DNA of 64,000 bases from the IMG/VR virus record IMGVR_UViG_3300021197_001752, positions 1 through 64,000 of that record. One strand, given 5' to 3'. This DNA comes from a virus. Both the position numbers and the translations under genes were made by a program. The notes under the pieces are model-generated. The model worked only from the letters and a program-made list of their open reading frames with translations, was not told where the DNA came from and did no database searches. Position 1 is the first letter of the stretch; the number at the start of each line of letters is the position of its first letter. Below are positions 1 through 7,302 of the stretch, piece after piece.

Positions 1-1829
1 TCGGAAATGGTTTCTAACTGTGTAGTTAGTTTCTTGCATTTCTTTTCTTGTTTAGATCGGTCCTTTTCATTATCGGTCAATTGTCCGACGAGTTGCGTAA
101 TATCTTCATCAAAGTTATTATCTTCCAACTTTTTGAGAAGAGCACGGGTTTCAATACTGTCATTCTTGGAGGCTCGGAACTTCTTCTCAAACTGGTCAAG
201 GTCCAAGAACTTGGCTAGGATTTCCTTGCGCTTGGTTGAACCTTCGTTAATAAAAGTCATCGCACCCATCTGACTGGACATACTCGTAAGCAAGAAGTCA
301 TCAATGGTTCCAAAGATCTTACGGATTTCTTTGTCAGTGCCGTTGCGGTCTAGCGAGTTCAGGCTTGTCTCTTCCCCAGTCGCTGGGTCAATCATTGAGA
401 ACTCTACATCAGTCTTGGCTTCGTCAGTTTCTTCGCCGTGAAGTTTCTTTTTATACTTCTCCGACTTTCTCTCAATGATGTAGGCCTTGCCGTCAATATC
501 AATTTCAACACGACCGCAGCCAGCTTGCTTGTTCTGGTTGATGATGTTCAGGTTCTTGCGGTTGTTCTTGCTGATAGAGTTGTAAATCGTGTACAACGCA
601 CTATCAATCACGGAACTCTTGCCTGAGTAGTTCTTACCGAAGACACCGACAACGCCGTTCAGTTTCTCAAAGTTAATGGTGTTGTTCTCTCCGTAGTTGA
701 AGAGATTGTCCCACTGCATACTTTTGAGGGACCACTCCACGTTTCGTAAGGAGGCGTCTTCGCCGTTGACCCGAGCATCGTAGCGTGAGTTTAATTGGAA
801 AACTCTCTCTAAGGTCTTAGCGTCGGGTTCATATTCTTTTAAGTATTCCCGAATAAGTCGCTCTTGGACTTGTTGGTCCCGCAAATTCTCTGTGTTGCCC
901 AAGTCATCAACATCTACACTGGAACGCTTAAGTCCAGCCTTGTTAACGAAAGACAGACTCTCAGGCTTGAAGCGGCTCTTGGCAATGTCCATCACCCGAC
1001 GAATCTTGTCTAGAGAGACTTTGTGGTGAGTCACCACACGAAGTCGGGCTCCTTCGGGAATGTCTAGGTTTCTAGGCATGTTCCCCTTGGCTGTCATCTC
1101 AATTGTCATGAAAGGCTTAACGTTTTCTACAAGATGATGTTCCACGCAGAAGTCAGTCTTGCTATGGATATCCCAGATCAAAAAGCCCTTGTCGTTTGTC
1201 TCGCCGTGATTCTGCTGGATAGTAGAGCCACAATAGCGGATCGTCCCACTTTCGTTGAGAACCTGATTAGTCTTGTGGATATCTCCCAGCATAGCGTAAT
1301 CAAACTTATCGAACACTTTGATGTCGTGGTCGCCATGATCCATGATCCAACCCATGTCGGTTTTACTATTATTAATTGCTCCGTGATAAAGAGCGATGTT
1401 GATAGACTCTGGATCTGTTGGGTCTTGCCAGTTGGTCTCGTCAAAGATTGACAAAACGTTAATAGTCAAGTCGTCCTCTAGCTGAACCTCACCCGAATAC
1501 TTGTGAAGCATAAGGCTTGCGTGGTCTAGTGCTTCCACAATTGGGGTGATGGCATCTTGGCGGCTGCTGTTCCGCAGGTTACCGTCGTGATTCCCGAGGA
1601 TGATGTGCGTCTCGGCGATGTCAGCCAGGTTCTTCAAGAACTCTGTGGCTAGTTCAAAATACTCTGGTGAAAGTTGGGTCTTGGTGTGAGCCAAGTCGCC
1701 TGTGTGGACGATGTAGTCTACGCTTTCTGCTCGCAGGGTCTTATAAATTTCCTCAAATGCATGACGATATTCATGATGATATTTAAGATTTTTGATATGG
1801 GTATCCCCAAAATGTGCTATCCGCACCAT
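1..1829 (-). CDS. Fused SbcD-SbcC type recombination nuclease (gp47-gp46 fusion), 3' end outside window
   Basis: One uninterrupted frame runs from the ATG at 1829 off the left edge (at least 609 residues). Residues 1-340 are a calcineurin-type phosphoesterase like SbcD/Mre11/T4 gp47: GDTH at 8-11, GDLAH at 44-48 and GNHD at 79-82, with LGDIHK near 180. From about residue 355 the same frame becomes an SbcC/Rad50/gp46-type ABC ATPase, with an InFeklnG strand followed by Walker A GKNYSGKS at about 398-405. Beyond it charged, probably coiled-coil sequence continues to the edge. Known role: DNA end processing and recombination-dependent replication. T4 uses two separate genes; here I translated the joint (about 1100-660) and found no stop. 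The start is backed by an AGAAGGAG ribosome-binding site. An internal start at Met371 (base 719) cannot be excluded. The signature and Walker B motifs lie outside the window. Confidence 0.9.
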   Translation of the reverse strand, partial: MVRIAHFGDTHIKNLKYHHEYRHAFEEIYKTLRAESVDYIVHTGDLAHTKTQLSPEYFELATEFLKNLADIAETHIILGNHDGNLRNSSRQDAITPIVEALDHASLMLHKYSGEVQLEDDLTINVLSIFDETNWQDPTDPESINIALYHGAINNSKTDMGWIMDHGDHDIKVFDKFDYAMLGDIHKTNQVLNESGTIRYCGSTIQQNHGETNDKGFLIWDIHSKTDFCVEHHLVENVKPFMTIEMTAKGNMPRNLDIPEGARLRVVTHHKVSLDKIRRVMDIAKSRFKPESLSFVNKAGLKRSSVDVDDLGNTENLRDQQVQERLIREYLKEYEPDAKTLERVFQLNSRYDARVNGEDASLRNVEWSLKSMQWDNLFNYGENNTINFEKLNGVVGVFGKNYSGKSSVIDSALYTIYNSISKNNRKNLNIINQNKQAGCGRVEIDIDGKAYIIERKSEKYKKKLHGEETDEAKTDVEFSMIDPATGEETSLNSLDRNGTDKEIRKIFGTIDDFLLTSMSSQMGAMTFINEGSTKRKEILAKFLDLDQFEKKFRASKNDSIETRALLKKLEDNNFDEDITQLVGQLTDNEKDRSKQEKKCKKLTTQLETIS

Positions 1830-1857
1830 AGGCGCACTCCTTCTATAAGCGTATCTT

Positions 1858-1886
1858 ATTGTATCAGGTATTTTTAGAGGTGTTTA
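1858..1886 (-). promoter_or_regulatory. Possible extended -10 sigma70 promoter for the SbcDC gene
   Basis: Read on the minus strand, TGATACAAT (extended -10, bases 1866-1858) sits 17 bases downstream of a weak -35 TAAACA (1886-1881). The predicted start of transcription falls about 20 bases before the AGAAGGAG ribosome-binding site and ATG of the SbcDC gene. The -35 matches only four of six consensus bases. Confidence 0.4.
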
Positions 1887-1898
1887 GGGTTTTATAGA

Positions 1899-2165
1899 CT
1901 AGTTGGTCATTTTCCGTGTCAACGGATTATAGGCTTTCACAGGACCACGGCGACCTTGGGCCCACTTGTCTAAAATTGGCTGGATAAGTATTTCTGTTGA
2001 GAATTTTTTGGGCAGCTTGTCTCTGCCTAATTCGTTAAACATCTGCTTTAGGTGGTTTTGAATAATTATTCTCGCTTGGGCGATCTCAGCACCCGTGACG
2101 CCAGATCGCTCGCTCATAAGCTCTTCTTTAATAATTTCTCGTAGTTCAGATTCGGTGAATTTCAT
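1899..2165 (-). CDS. Small protein with class B leader (88 aa)
   Basis: Unrecognised protein of 88 residues. The N terminus MKFTESELREIIKE, followed by ELMSE, matches the class B leader seen on the genes starting at 9907, 10296, 10562 and 11331, including the I-K-E end that fits a T4-type prohead protease site. The remainder is a mixed-charge, probably helical domain (residues 20-65) ending in a basic tail (KWAQGRRGPVKAYNPLTRK). It follows the primase gene by 9 bases and precedes the SbcDC promoter region. Function unknown; a head-packaged protein is inferred from the leader only. Confidence 0.75.
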   Translation of the reverse strand: MKFTESELREIIKEELMSERSGVTGAEIAQARIIIQNHLKQMFNELGRDKLPKKFSTEILIQPILDKWAQGRRGPVKAYNPLTRKMTN

Positions 2166-2174
2166 TTCATCCTC

Positions 2175-3116
2175 CTATAGACCAGAAGCCTTCAACATTA
2201 AGTAGTTTGCTGGATTCATAAACGGTGCTGCCTCTGCTCTGCTCAATAACACAGCTTTGGGCATCTCAGCGATATCTTTATAACCAGAAGTATCCATTAA
2301 GCGTACCTCGACGTCGTAAGTTAAGAGAGACTTAACTATTTTCAAACTTTTATCTTTTGCATCGTCATCCAGTGCCATAAGGACAGGTGTGTCGTTAGAA
2401 ATAATCTTATGGAACAACTTACTATCGTCACGCAAAGTGGACCCTAATAAAGGAATGGCATTCTCGCCATAAGCGATGGCATCAAACACACCCTCTACCA
2501 GTACTACTTCTTTGTTCCAGTCAACCAGCAGATCATTAAAAACTATATCCTTGTTGCCAGGTCCATTTAAATATGGAGGCCAGTCCTTCTTATCCCACGA
2601 TCTAGCTACAAAATAATTACATTCTCCTCTAGCAGAAAAACTAGGTATAATAATCCTGTTAGCATATTGTCCTGTTGGGCAATATCCCAGTCGCCACATG
2701 AGCATATCCTGCTTGGTCACGTTTCTAGATCTAAGATATTTTCGTGCCCTGTTATCTGTTGGTCTTGGTGGTCGAGCCAAAGGTATAAACTCCTCTGGTA
2801 GTTCGATAACCTGCTCTACCTCTTGAACAGATACAAATAGATCCTTCAGATCTGAGTCTATTGGATCTTCTTCAAACTCACGCCATTGATAAACATGATT
2901 AAAGTCGCCATAGCGGCGGACAAGTCGGCGTAGAGATTTACCCTTATAGTCGCAGACCCAACACTTAAAAGCTTCTTTAAGAATGTTTACGGATAGCTTT
3001 GGCTTGTGATGACCACAACAAACACATGGATATAAAAGTTCAGATCCCTGACGGATTGAACCTCCAAGGACCTGATCTAATATTCTCTTTTTCTTTACTG
3101 CTGTTACATCTTTCAA
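2175..3116 (-). CDS. DNA primase, T4 gp61-like (zinc finger + TOPRIM)
   Basis: 313 residues, close to T4 gp61 (about 340). An N-terminal zinc-binding module is visible: Cys31, Cys33, Cys34 in PCVCCGHHK, then Cys52 and Cys55 in FKCWVC. The centre (about 120-200) resembles the primase N-terminal catalytic region, with RYLRSRNV and the NRIIIP strand. A TOPRIM domain follows: LVEGVFDAI near 205 (catalytic Glu) and ALDDDAKDKS near 250 (Asp pair). It makes RNA primers for lagging-strand synthesis at the phage replisome. It begins directly after the HAD gene ends (3117), so the two are cotranscribed. It lacks the leader found on neighbouring small genes. Confidence 0.9.
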   Translation of the reverse strand: MKDVTAVKKKRILDQVLGGSIRQGSELLYPCVCCGHHKPKLSVNILKEAFKCWVCDYKGKSLRRLVRRYGDFNHVYQWREFEEDPIDSDLKDLFVSVQEVEQVIELPEEFIPLARPPRPTDNRARKYLRSRNVTKQDMLMWRLGYCPTGQYANRIIIPSFSARGECNYFVARSWDKKDWPPYLNGPGNKDIVFNDLLVDWNKEVVLVEGVFDAIAYGENAIPLLGSTLRDDSKLFHKIISNDTPVLMALDDDAKDKSLKIVKSLLTYDVEVRLMDTSGYKDIAEMPKAVLLSRAEAAPFMNPANYLMLKASGL

Positions 3117-3722
3117 CTACAGTCCAAGTTCTTTTAGTTGCCGAATCGTATTATACACATTATCTGGATCATGTTTAATAGCGACGCCGCCGCCCTCACG
3201 AAACTCGTTGACATATTTATCACGGTCGTCAATCAGAAGTCCTTGCTTTCCGTTCCAAACTCCGTAGGGCTTCTTACTGTCAGACAAGTTGACTTTTTCA
3301 ACTGGAAGCCCTAACTCACGAGCGACCCAAATTCTCTTGCCGACCTTTGAGCCTTCAGCCATCGGAGCAGACAAAATCTCCAACCCTGGGATGTCTTTGA
3401 TATAATCCCAAAGTTCTTTGCCGCCACGCTCCCAGCCGAGGTTAGCCCAGAGGTCAACATCGTTTTCAACCATTCGGTACATGAAATCTCGGACACGATA
3501 GTTCCGAGGCAGGCTACTTTCTTGATCAGACCGAGCAATGTGCCACTTGTTGATCTCGACGTCCCAGCCGCCAAGCTCTTTGGCTGCCGAACGGGCAAGT
3601 TTATAATCAGGATGATCAGGCTCGTGGCGAAGTTCTCGCAACCGCTTATTCATATAACTCAGGACACCATCCTCGAAGTTGACGAGGACACCATCCATAT
3701 CACTAAACACTTGGTATCTCAT
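3117..3722 (-). CDS. HAD-superfamily phosphatase, 5'(3')-deoxyribonucleotidase-like
   Basis: 201 residues with a complete HAD motif set: DMDGVLV at 8-14 (nucleophile Asp8, acid/base Asp10), Ser118 in LSAP (motif II), a Lys around 150-151 (motif III) and LIDDRDK with Asp165/166 (motif IV). The order and the long helical cap between motifs I and II resemble phage and bacterial 5'(3')-deoxynucleotidases (NT5C type). A polynucleotide 3'-phosphatase is an alternative. The gene has a strong GGAGG ribosome-binding site and follows a sigma70-like promoter. It probably works in nucleotide metabolism and is cotranscribed with the primase. Confidence 0.75.
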   Translation of the reverse strand: MRYQVFSDMDGVLVNFEDGVLSYMNKRLRELRHEPDHPDYKLARSAAKELGGWDVEINKWHIARSDQESSLPRNYRVRDFMYRMVENDVDLWANLGWERGGKELWDYIKDIPGLEILSAPMAEGSKVGKRIWVARELGLPVEKVNLSDSKKPYGVWNGKQGLLIDDRDKYVNEFREGGGVAIKHDPDNVYNTIRQLKELGL

Positions 3723-3743
3723 GGGACACCTCCCTCCAACACT

Positions 3744-3771
3744 ATAATAGCATATGCTGGTGGGTTGTCAA
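3744..3771 (-). promoter_or_regulatory. Sigma70-type promoter for HAD/primase genes
   Basis: On the minus strand a perfect -35 TTGACA (3771-3766) is followed after 16 bases by TATTAT (3749-3744, five of six). A TATAGT at 19-base spacing is an alternative -10. It lies in the 60-base gap between the gene ending at 3783 and the HAD start at 3722. Confidence 0.6.
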
Positions 3772-3782
3772 GAGATTATAAT

Positions 3783-4847
3783 TTATTTTCTTCTTCTAAC
3801 CTTAATACGGCGGTTGCCAGAATGCTTACCACCACAATGAGATTCTTCTACATCTTTACGGTTCCCTGGTGGGTTCTCGACAAACATGTCTTTACCACGA
3901 TCGTAGTATTTACCAGCCTTTGGATCGTAATATAATACCTGCCCATCTTCAAACTGGAATGGTCCTTCAAGTCCTGGGAGTGGTCCCATGTCGCCTTTTA
4001 GGTTTGGTACAGTGTGCCTGTCACGAGTGACATATTTGTACAAATCTTTGTTGGACATTTTACTCATTGCTTTTTTCTCTTCATCTGAGCCTCGGTATCC
4101 TTCATCTTTACGGTTACGAGCCGTATAGTCGTTAGACAATTGACCACGCTCAAGTGCATCAAGATATTTCTGATCAGGCTTCTCTACAGAGAGGGGTTCT
4201 TCACCTTTCGCAACAAGTACTGCGTTATACGCTTTCATATATTCTTCGTCGCCCCGACCAATCTTCGATGGGGGGTTGCCCATTTCTGCATCGATTTTGC
4301 CATACTCGGAGAATCTTGCTTCTCCTAAATTATCCTGACGGTTGCCAGCGCCATCTTTATCTTTCATTTGCTTAGCCATGGAAGCAATATCATTAATGGC
4401 TTCCTCTGGAAGACCAGCTAGTTCTCTAGCCTTACCCTCTATATCGATATCTTGCGAATACCTATCTTCATTCATGCCTTCCTTGACCGCTATAAGCTCA
4501 TCAGCAACTATCTCTGTGATATATGGCTCTGGAACTGGGACAAAATCAGATATAGTTCCTTGCTGGTCATGACTAGATTTATAGGTCTGCTCTGCTTCAT
4601 GGGTTACTTTAACTTGGGCTCGGTCGGAAACGACCCGAGTATAGCCTTTCTCGCCCTTAAGCATCATTAGAATACCTTTGTAGTATTTGCGGGTGTTAGT
4701 TCTGTAATCGGCTACTTGGAATTGTACAATGTCGCCCTTCTTGAGAGACTGGGCCATCCTGACATTTCCTGAACCTCCGTGGCGACCTAGATCTCCACCA
4801 TAAGCTTCTTTATCTTCTTTGATTATTCGTACTCTAAACTTTTTCAT
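3783..4847 (-). CDS. Putative leader-bearing protein, 354 aa, unknown function
   Basis: Unrecognised. The ATG at 4847 is preferred over an upstream in-frame GTG because GAGGTG sits 6-7 bases before it. The product starts MKKFRVRIIKE, again ending I-K-E like the neighbouring leaders. Residues about 30-90 look like a small beta-barrel (KKGDIVQFQVADYRTN...YYKGILMML), as in KOW/SH3-like domains. The middle is acidic and helical. The C-terminal third repeats N-R-K/N-R-Q-rich stretches (GNRQDN, ARNRKDE, PGNRKDVEE, SGNRRIKVRRRK) and ends in a strongly basic tail. This charge layout would fit a DNA- or head-associated protein; that is inference. Confidence 0.7.
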   Translation of the reverse strand: MKKFRVRIIKEDKEAYGGDLGRHGGSGNVRMAQSLKKGDIVQFQVADYRTNTRKYYKGILMMLKGEKGYTRVVSDRAQVKVTHEAEQTYKSSHDQQGTISDFVPVPEPYITEIVADELIAVKEGMNEDRYSQDIDIEGKARELAGLPEEAINDIASMAKQMKDKDGAGNRQDNLGEARFSEYGKIDAEMGNPPSKIGRGDEEYMKAYNAVLVAKGEEPLSVEKPDQKYLDALERGQLSNDYTARNRKDEGYRGSDEEKKAMSKMSNKDLYKYVTRDRHTVPNLKGDMGPLPGLEGPFQFEDGQVLYYDPKAGKYYDRGKDMFVENPPGNRKDVEESHCGGKHSGNRRIKVRRRK

Positions 4848-4886
4848 GTTAAACACCTCACAGTAAATAGTCTATAAATTTTTATG

Positions 4887-5591
4887 TTACATAAATGCAC
4901 TAGGCAAAATATCAATATTATAATATTTGCCCAATTTTACAAGAGCGCCAATTGCAATTGCACCGCCAGGGGGTATAAAGAGTGCTAACAAAATTGCGCC
5001 CACTCCAATGTCTCGTAGTTGTCTTTTTAGGAATGACTTTTCTTCCTCGGATAACGCTGTGCCTTTGGCTGCTTTTAATATAAGTTTACCCGCTTCGCCA
5101 GATTCTTTTATTTCCTGCCCGACTTTTGCCAAGCTAGATTTAATAGATTTGATTGCTGATGTAGATTTATCTTTCAGCCAATCTCTCAGCCCCTCATCAA
5201 GAAGCTCCTCGTTGAGGTCAGCCATCTTTTCTTCTTTGATGGCTGCTCGTCCAACTGTAACAACACTTGTTCTACCTCTCTTGTCGGTTACTTCTACCTT
5301 ATAAGACTCACCATCAAATGATAGGACTTTGCCTTTGTTGGCGGGAAATAATCCACGAGGAAGTTTTACTATTTTTCCTACTAGACTTTTATCTTCGGTA
5401 AGATGCTGGGCTGGGCGTCCTTGCTTTATCCAGTCTTCAATAACAAATATTTTTTGGTCTTCCGACAAATTCCAGAAAACCTCCTGCGAATCTTCGCTGA
5501 GGCGGGAGGCATACTGCTTATAAATCTTCTCGTTTACTTTGTGGACTTTTCTAAAATCCCTCCAGTTCTCCATTATAAGCTTATGACTCAT
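4887..5591 (-). CDS. Protein with LETM1-like C-terminal membrane segment (234 aa)
   Basis: Begins MSHKLIMENWRDFRKVHKVNE; the part from Met7 (base 5573) resembles the class A leader in a degenerate form. Residues about 70-115 form a KOW-like module (VGKIVKLPRGLFPANKGKV). The last 45 residues run from SEEEKSFLKRQLRDIG through a hydrophobic segment (AILLALFIPPGGAIAI) to ILPSAF. That arrangement recalls the LETM1-type tail, where a helix, a Pro-Gly-Gly hydrophobic segment and an LPS(A/T)F end occur together. If correct the protein associates with a membrane. Which start is used is open: 5591 overlaps the upstream gene by 11 bases, while 5573 has no clear ribosome-binding site. Confidence 0.65.
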   Translation of the reverse strand: MSHKLIMENWRDFRKVHKVNEKIYKQYASRLSEDSQEVFWNLSEDQKIFVIEDWIKQGRPAQHLTEDKSLVGKIVKLPRGLFPANKGKVLSFDGESYKVEVTDKRGRTSVVTVGRAAIKEEKMADLNEELLDEGLRDWLKDKSTSAIKSIKSSLAKVGQEIKESGEAGKLILKAAKGTALSEEEKSFLKRQLRDIGVGAILLALFIPPGGAIAIGALVKLGKYYNIDILPSAFM

Positions 5592-5829
5592 CTTTGTTCC
5601 CAGCTTCTAAAGTCTTTTTACTTTTCTTGCTATCTGGTAGGCTCTTTTCAATTCTAAATTTGAGCAGAGATTGACCGTTGATTGTTGGCTGCCCTAATGC
5701 ATCTTTTCCAATACTTTTTACGATCACTCGCTTGTTTTTGAATTTACCACCCAAGAGCACATCGCCAACTTTAATGTCAAGCTTGATCTCGCTTAAATAC
5801 TTCCGCCACTCTGTTAGTAGTTTTTTCAT
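5581..5829 (-). CDS. Class A leader protein, small KNKRV-type domain (82 aa)
   Basis: Starts MKKLLTEWRKYLSE, a class A leader ending L-S-E. The rest (LDIKVGDVLLGG, then KFKNKRVIVKSIGKDALGQ, then PTINGQSLLKFRIEK) is a compact beta-rich domain. I recall similar sequences as a recurrent small phage protein, function unknown. A charged Ser/Lys tail follows. The gene abuts the preceding one (5830) and overlaps the next by 11 bases. Its first 24 coding bases are identical to those of the genes starting at 6243 and 6911. Confidence 0.75.
   Translation of the reverse strand: MKKLLTEWRKYLSEIKLDIKVGDVLLGGKFKNKRVIVKSIGKDALGQPTINGQSLLKFRIEKSLPDSKKSKKTLEAGNKDES
5806..5829 (-). repeat. 24-base perfect repeat encoding the leader start (copy 1 of 3)
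   Basis: Bases 5806-5829, 6220-6243 and 6888-6911 are identical over 24 bases. Each is the start of a gene and encodes MKKLLTEW. The bodies of the three genes are unrelated, so the leader-coding DNA is conserved separately from what follows. Similar but imperfect copies begin the genes at 7302, 7832 and 8452. Confidence 0.85.
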
Positions 5830-6243
5830 TTATTTATCTGTTTCCGCAGCTTTGGTAATGTTCATAACAAATCCTGTTTTGCCGAAGAGTTTTTCATATT
5901 CATTCTTGTCATTTTTCCCGAAGGCTCCTACTTCACCTTCCTCTCCCGTTCGTGGGGATCTGACTTCGTAGGTCTTTCTCTCGCCAGAGCCGTCAACGAC
6001 CACCAACTTGGTTGGCTGACCTTTGGCTATCCCTTTGTCTGTTAGTGCTCCGATAACACGATAAACAGGCTTGCGGTTGCCGATAGTAAAAGTATCGCCT
6101 CTGTCTAAGCCCTCCAGATCATCAAGATGAGGTGAGCGTTGGATCTCAGGTCCTCGCTCATCATCAGAAAACCCGCCGAACTCAGCCGCCCAGTCGTTTT
6201 CTTCCTTCATAAACTTACGCCACTCTGTTAGTAGTTTTTTCAT
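5830..6243 (-). CDS. Class A leader protein, beta-rich domain (137 aa)
   Basis: Leader MKKLLTEWRKFMKE ends M-K-E. After an acidic linker (about 15-45) comes a probable beta-barrel: LDRGDTFTIGNRKPVYRVIG, then KLVVVDGSGERKTYEVRSP. The ending contains GKTGFVMNITK. No family recognised. The start overlaps the upstream stop as ATGA (6243/6240), implying translational coupling with the 223-residue gene before it. Confidence 0.7.
   Translation of the reverse strand: MKKLLTEWRKFMKEENDWAAEFGGFSDDERGPEIQRSPHLDDLEGLDRGDTFTIGNRKPVYRVIGALTDKGIAKGQPTKLVVVDGSGERKTYEVRSPRTGEEGEVGAFGKNDKNEYEKLFGKTGFVMNITKAAETDK
6220..6243 (-). repeat. 24-base leader-coding repeat (copy 2 of 3)
   Basis: Identical to 5806-5829 and 6888-6911; covers the first eight codons of the gene starting at 6243. 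Confidence 0.85.
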
Positions 6244-6911
6244 ATTACAAATAACCTTTTGGCTTTTTGTAGTGCTTCGATAGTTTCAGTAGAGCCTTTA
6301 GAATAAATTTTAGACAGCGGGCTTTTAGGCCAGTCAGTACTTCTCCTGCCAATTGGCACAGTCTGATCGCAATCGTCTTCTTTTTTATCTGGAGTTAGTT
6401 GTGGGAAATAATCAAGTGTTTTTGAGGAGATTGAGTCTAGACCATGAGCAACGTCCATTTGGCTTGGTTTTACATCTGAGCGTTTCTCATATTTGTCCCA
6501 TACGGCTAGGGCGTAATCAGATACAGAAAATCTGTCTGGCATAAGACCGCCGCCGTTTTGTGAAGCCCATTCTAGAATCACCTCATATAATAATGGTCCC
6601 CAGCCTCTTTCCGCTCTCGCACCTACAACAACATGTCCATTAAAGCATGGTCCATTTTCATCTTCTATCGCCCTGTCAACCTGCAAACCGCCATAGGGTA
6701 TGCCTGTCTTGCTTTGTTTTAACTCTGAAAACTGCTTATTCTCATAATCCTCAATGCGAACATATCTTACCTGGGCACCATCGCCGCCGCCCTCGACGTC
6801 AAGCACAATACCAATATCGTCAAGTGCTAGCAGAGCGTTCAACTGCTTCTGGATGCGAGGATCAAGACCCTCCTTCAAAAACTCTCTCCACTCTGTTAGT
6901 AGTTTTTTCAT
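6240..6911 (-). CDS. Class A leader protein with GNAT-like core (paralogue of the gene at 7829-8452), 223 aa
   Basis: Leader MKKLLTEWREFLKE, then a domain with HVVVGARAERGWGPLLYEVI, followed by NGGGLMPDR, SVSDYALAVWDKY and KRSDV. The RGWGPLLYE segment is placed like the acetyl-CoA loop (R/Q-x-x-G-x-G/A) of GNAT acetyltransferases, but other GNAT motifs are not obvious, so an acetyltransferase role is only possible. The same core with the same order occurs in the gene at 7829-8452, including DDC-Q and the terminal YSKGST. The two are diverged tandem paralogues sharing one leader type. Confidence 0.75.
   Translation of the reverse strand: MKKLLTEWREFLKEGLDPRIQKQLNALLALDDIGIVLDVEGGGDGAQVRYVRIEDYENKQFSELKQSKTGIPYGGLQVDRAIEDENGPCFNGHVVVGARAERGWGPLLYEVILEWASQNGGGLMPDRFSVSDYALAVWDKYEKRSDVKPSQMDVAHGLDSISSKTLDYFPQLTPDKKEDDCDQTVPIGRRSTDWPKSPLSKIYSKGSTETIEALQKAKRLFVI
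6888..6911 (-). repeat. 24-base leader-coding repeat (copy 3 of 3)
   Basis: Identical to 5806-5829 and 6220-6243; first eight codons of the gene starting at 6911. Confidence 0.85.
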
Positions 6912-6912
6912 T

Positions 6913-7302
6913 TTATTCTTCTTTACCCTTTACAACACCAAGAGGACCAGCTTTAGCCTTTGGTCCTATTAGCTTTTGATCTCCAGATATCTGATCACCA
7001 TTTATAAGAAGGTTGATGGTGTTTATACCCATTAGTGGTTGGTGTACTATTATGTAGACACCCTCTGGATGGTCTGCTATAAACTCTCCCACCCTTGGTT
7101 CTTTATAATTTCTGTCTCTGTCCATAATATATTTTTGTATCAGAGCAGGACTGCCCTCAGCCTCATATCCTAGAGCATTAAGATCATCCATTAATCCATA
7201 AAAATCTCTACCGTTTTTGTTTAGTGCGTTAACCATTTCTTCTTCGTCAAACTCTTGTGACTCATTTAGAAATTGTCGCCATTCGTTTAATAGTTTTTTC
7301 AT
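6913..7302 (-). CDS. Class A leader protein, unknown (129 aa)
   Basis: Leader MKKLLNEWRQFLNE ends L-N-E, followed by an acidic stretch. The body has a helical part (EEMVNALNKNGRDFYGLMDDLNALG) and a beta-rich end (GVYIIVHQPLMGINTINLLING). No family recognised. Its start overlaps the stop of the ADP-ribosyltransferase-like gene (ATGA at 7302/7299), and the next gene starts 2 bases after its stop. Confidence 0.7.
   Translation of the reverse strand: MKKLLNEWRQFLNESQEFDEEEMVNALNKNGRDFYGLMDDLNALGYEAEGSPALIQKYIMDRDRNYKEPRVGEFIADHPEGVYIIVHQPLMGINTINLLINGDQISGDQKLIGPKAKAGPLGVVKGKEE

Noticed and set aside
1134-1451. Plus-strand and minus-strand short frames inside the SbcDC gene
   Set aside because: They overlap the continuous SbcDC frame, which has conserved catalytic motifs on both sides of this segment.
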